Assembly (NCBI GenBank): GCA_018829865.1
Contig: JAHJTR010000065.1
Span: forward strand, 1 to 5,392
DNA length: 5,392 nucleotides
Source: Patescibacteria group bacterium
GTDB lineage: Bacteria > Patescibacteriota > Gracilibacteria > UBA1369 > JAHJTR01
Direction of reading: 5' to 3'
Position 1 is the stretch's first letter; every line of letters starts with the position of its first letter. Below, piece by piece: positions 5,085 to 5,392 of the stretch. A program made the translations under genes and the position numbers. Under the pieces are notes generated by a model. The model had not been told where the DNA came from. It worked only from the letters and a program-made list of their open reading frames with translations, and ran no database searches.

Positions 5085-5392
5085 GGTATTGCTTTTCGGT
5101 GTTGACGGCCCAAATGTTTTCTTTTGTTGTTTCGTTTTTGATAATGTTTTCGACGGCGATGATTGCCGTTAGCATTGAGTGGTCGGCGTTATTATATCGG
5201 TGCATTCCGTTTCGTCCAATTAAAAATAAATTTGGGATTTTGTCGGTGAATTCTCGGATTTTGTCGAAATGCTCGTAGGAGCCGAAGTAAGCCGGATATG
5301 TCTTGGGGATTTTGATTACTGTGCTATCTATTACGTCCGCTTTTTCGATGATGTCGATTTTTGTTAATTCATCAATTGCGAATTTTGCGAAT
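5071..5392 (-). CDS. FAD-dependent amine-oxidase/protoporphyrinogen-oxidase-like oxidoreductase, C-terminal 106 residues (partial)
   Basis: The minus-strand frame enters at the right edge and ends at TAA 5073-5071. It contains VIKIPKTYPAYFGSYEHFD, then IPNLFLIGRNGMHRYNN and ADHSMLTAIIAVENI. The block NLxLIGRNGMHRYNNxDHSMLTA closes a family of FAD-dependent oxidoreductases in the amine-oxidase superfamily (relatives of protoporphyrinogen oxidase and UDP-galactopyranose mutase). In that fold the C-terminal Gly/Asp-containing segment contacts FAD. Such proteins are commonly found in cell-surface polysaccharide clusters, which fits the membrane protein that follows with a 14-bp overlap. The N-terminal dinucleotide-binding GxGxxG motif lies outside the window, so length and exact substrate cannot be judged. 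Family call is confident, function is not. Confidence 0.85.
   Translation of the reverse strand, partial: FAKFAIDELTKIDIIEKADVIDSTVIKIPKTYPAYFGSYEHFDKIREFTDKIPNLFLIGRNGMHRYNNADHSMLTAIIAVENIIKNETTKENIWAVNTEKQYHEKK

Noticed and set aside
1..5392. CRISPR array, rRNA, transposase or known riboswitch
   Set aside because: No regularly spaced direct repeats, rRNA-like segments, transposase signatures or recognisable riboswitch cores were seen on either strand.

Overview
This window comes from an AT-rich bacterial chromosome. A short four-cysteine bL28, standard-code genes with little Shine-Dalgarno use, a KilA-N protein remnant, and a membrane glycosyltransferase-like gene overlapping an FAD-enzyme gene together recall Candidate Phyla Radiation (Patescibacteria) genomes. 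That placement is an inference with modest confidence; nothing in the window proves it.

Layout. Bases 1-201 hold, on the minus strand, part of a KilA-N domain reading frame that runs off the left edge and lacks a convincing start. Between it and the tRNA lie a perfect 11-bp palindrome and a second small hairpin. A tRNA-Ser(GGA) gene with an encoded CCA end occupies 202-291, and rpmB (bL28) lies at 371-559; both are on the minus strand with credible promoters. The gap 560-799 separates rpmB from a divergent plus-strand gene. It contains the rpmB promoter, an isolated Shine-Dalgarno/mini-ORF, a cluster of TTCAT/ATGAA half-sites, and a strong sigma70-type promoter that fires almost directly into the next gene.

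The centrepiece is 818-3277 (+), a protein of about 820 residues. It appears to fuse a DUF3419/BtaA-like SAM-dependent 3-amino-3-carboxypropyltransferase-type domain to a pyruvate-phosphate-dikinase-like ATP-grasp domain and then a C-terminal module resembling the swivelling phosphohistidine domain of PEP-utilising enzymes. I know of no characterised enzyme with this order of domains. It is the best candidate here for an undescribed biochemical system: one polypeptide that could pair SAM-derived group transfer with ATP-driven phosphoryl transfer.

Convergent to it, on the minus strand, is a probable two-gene unit: the C-terminal end of an FAD-dependent amine-oxidase/UDP-galactopyranose-mutase-like oxidoreductase (5071-5392, truncated by the window) overlapping by 14 bp a 582-residue polytopic membrane protein of GT-C glycosyltransferase appearance (3336-5084). 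This pair suggests cell-envelope glycan or lipid-linked sugar work. A weak hairpin with an A-tract and a T-tract separates the two convergent units.

The plus strand is G- and T-rich throughout, whichever strand carries the gene. This points to replication-strand skew rather than gene-specific codon choice.
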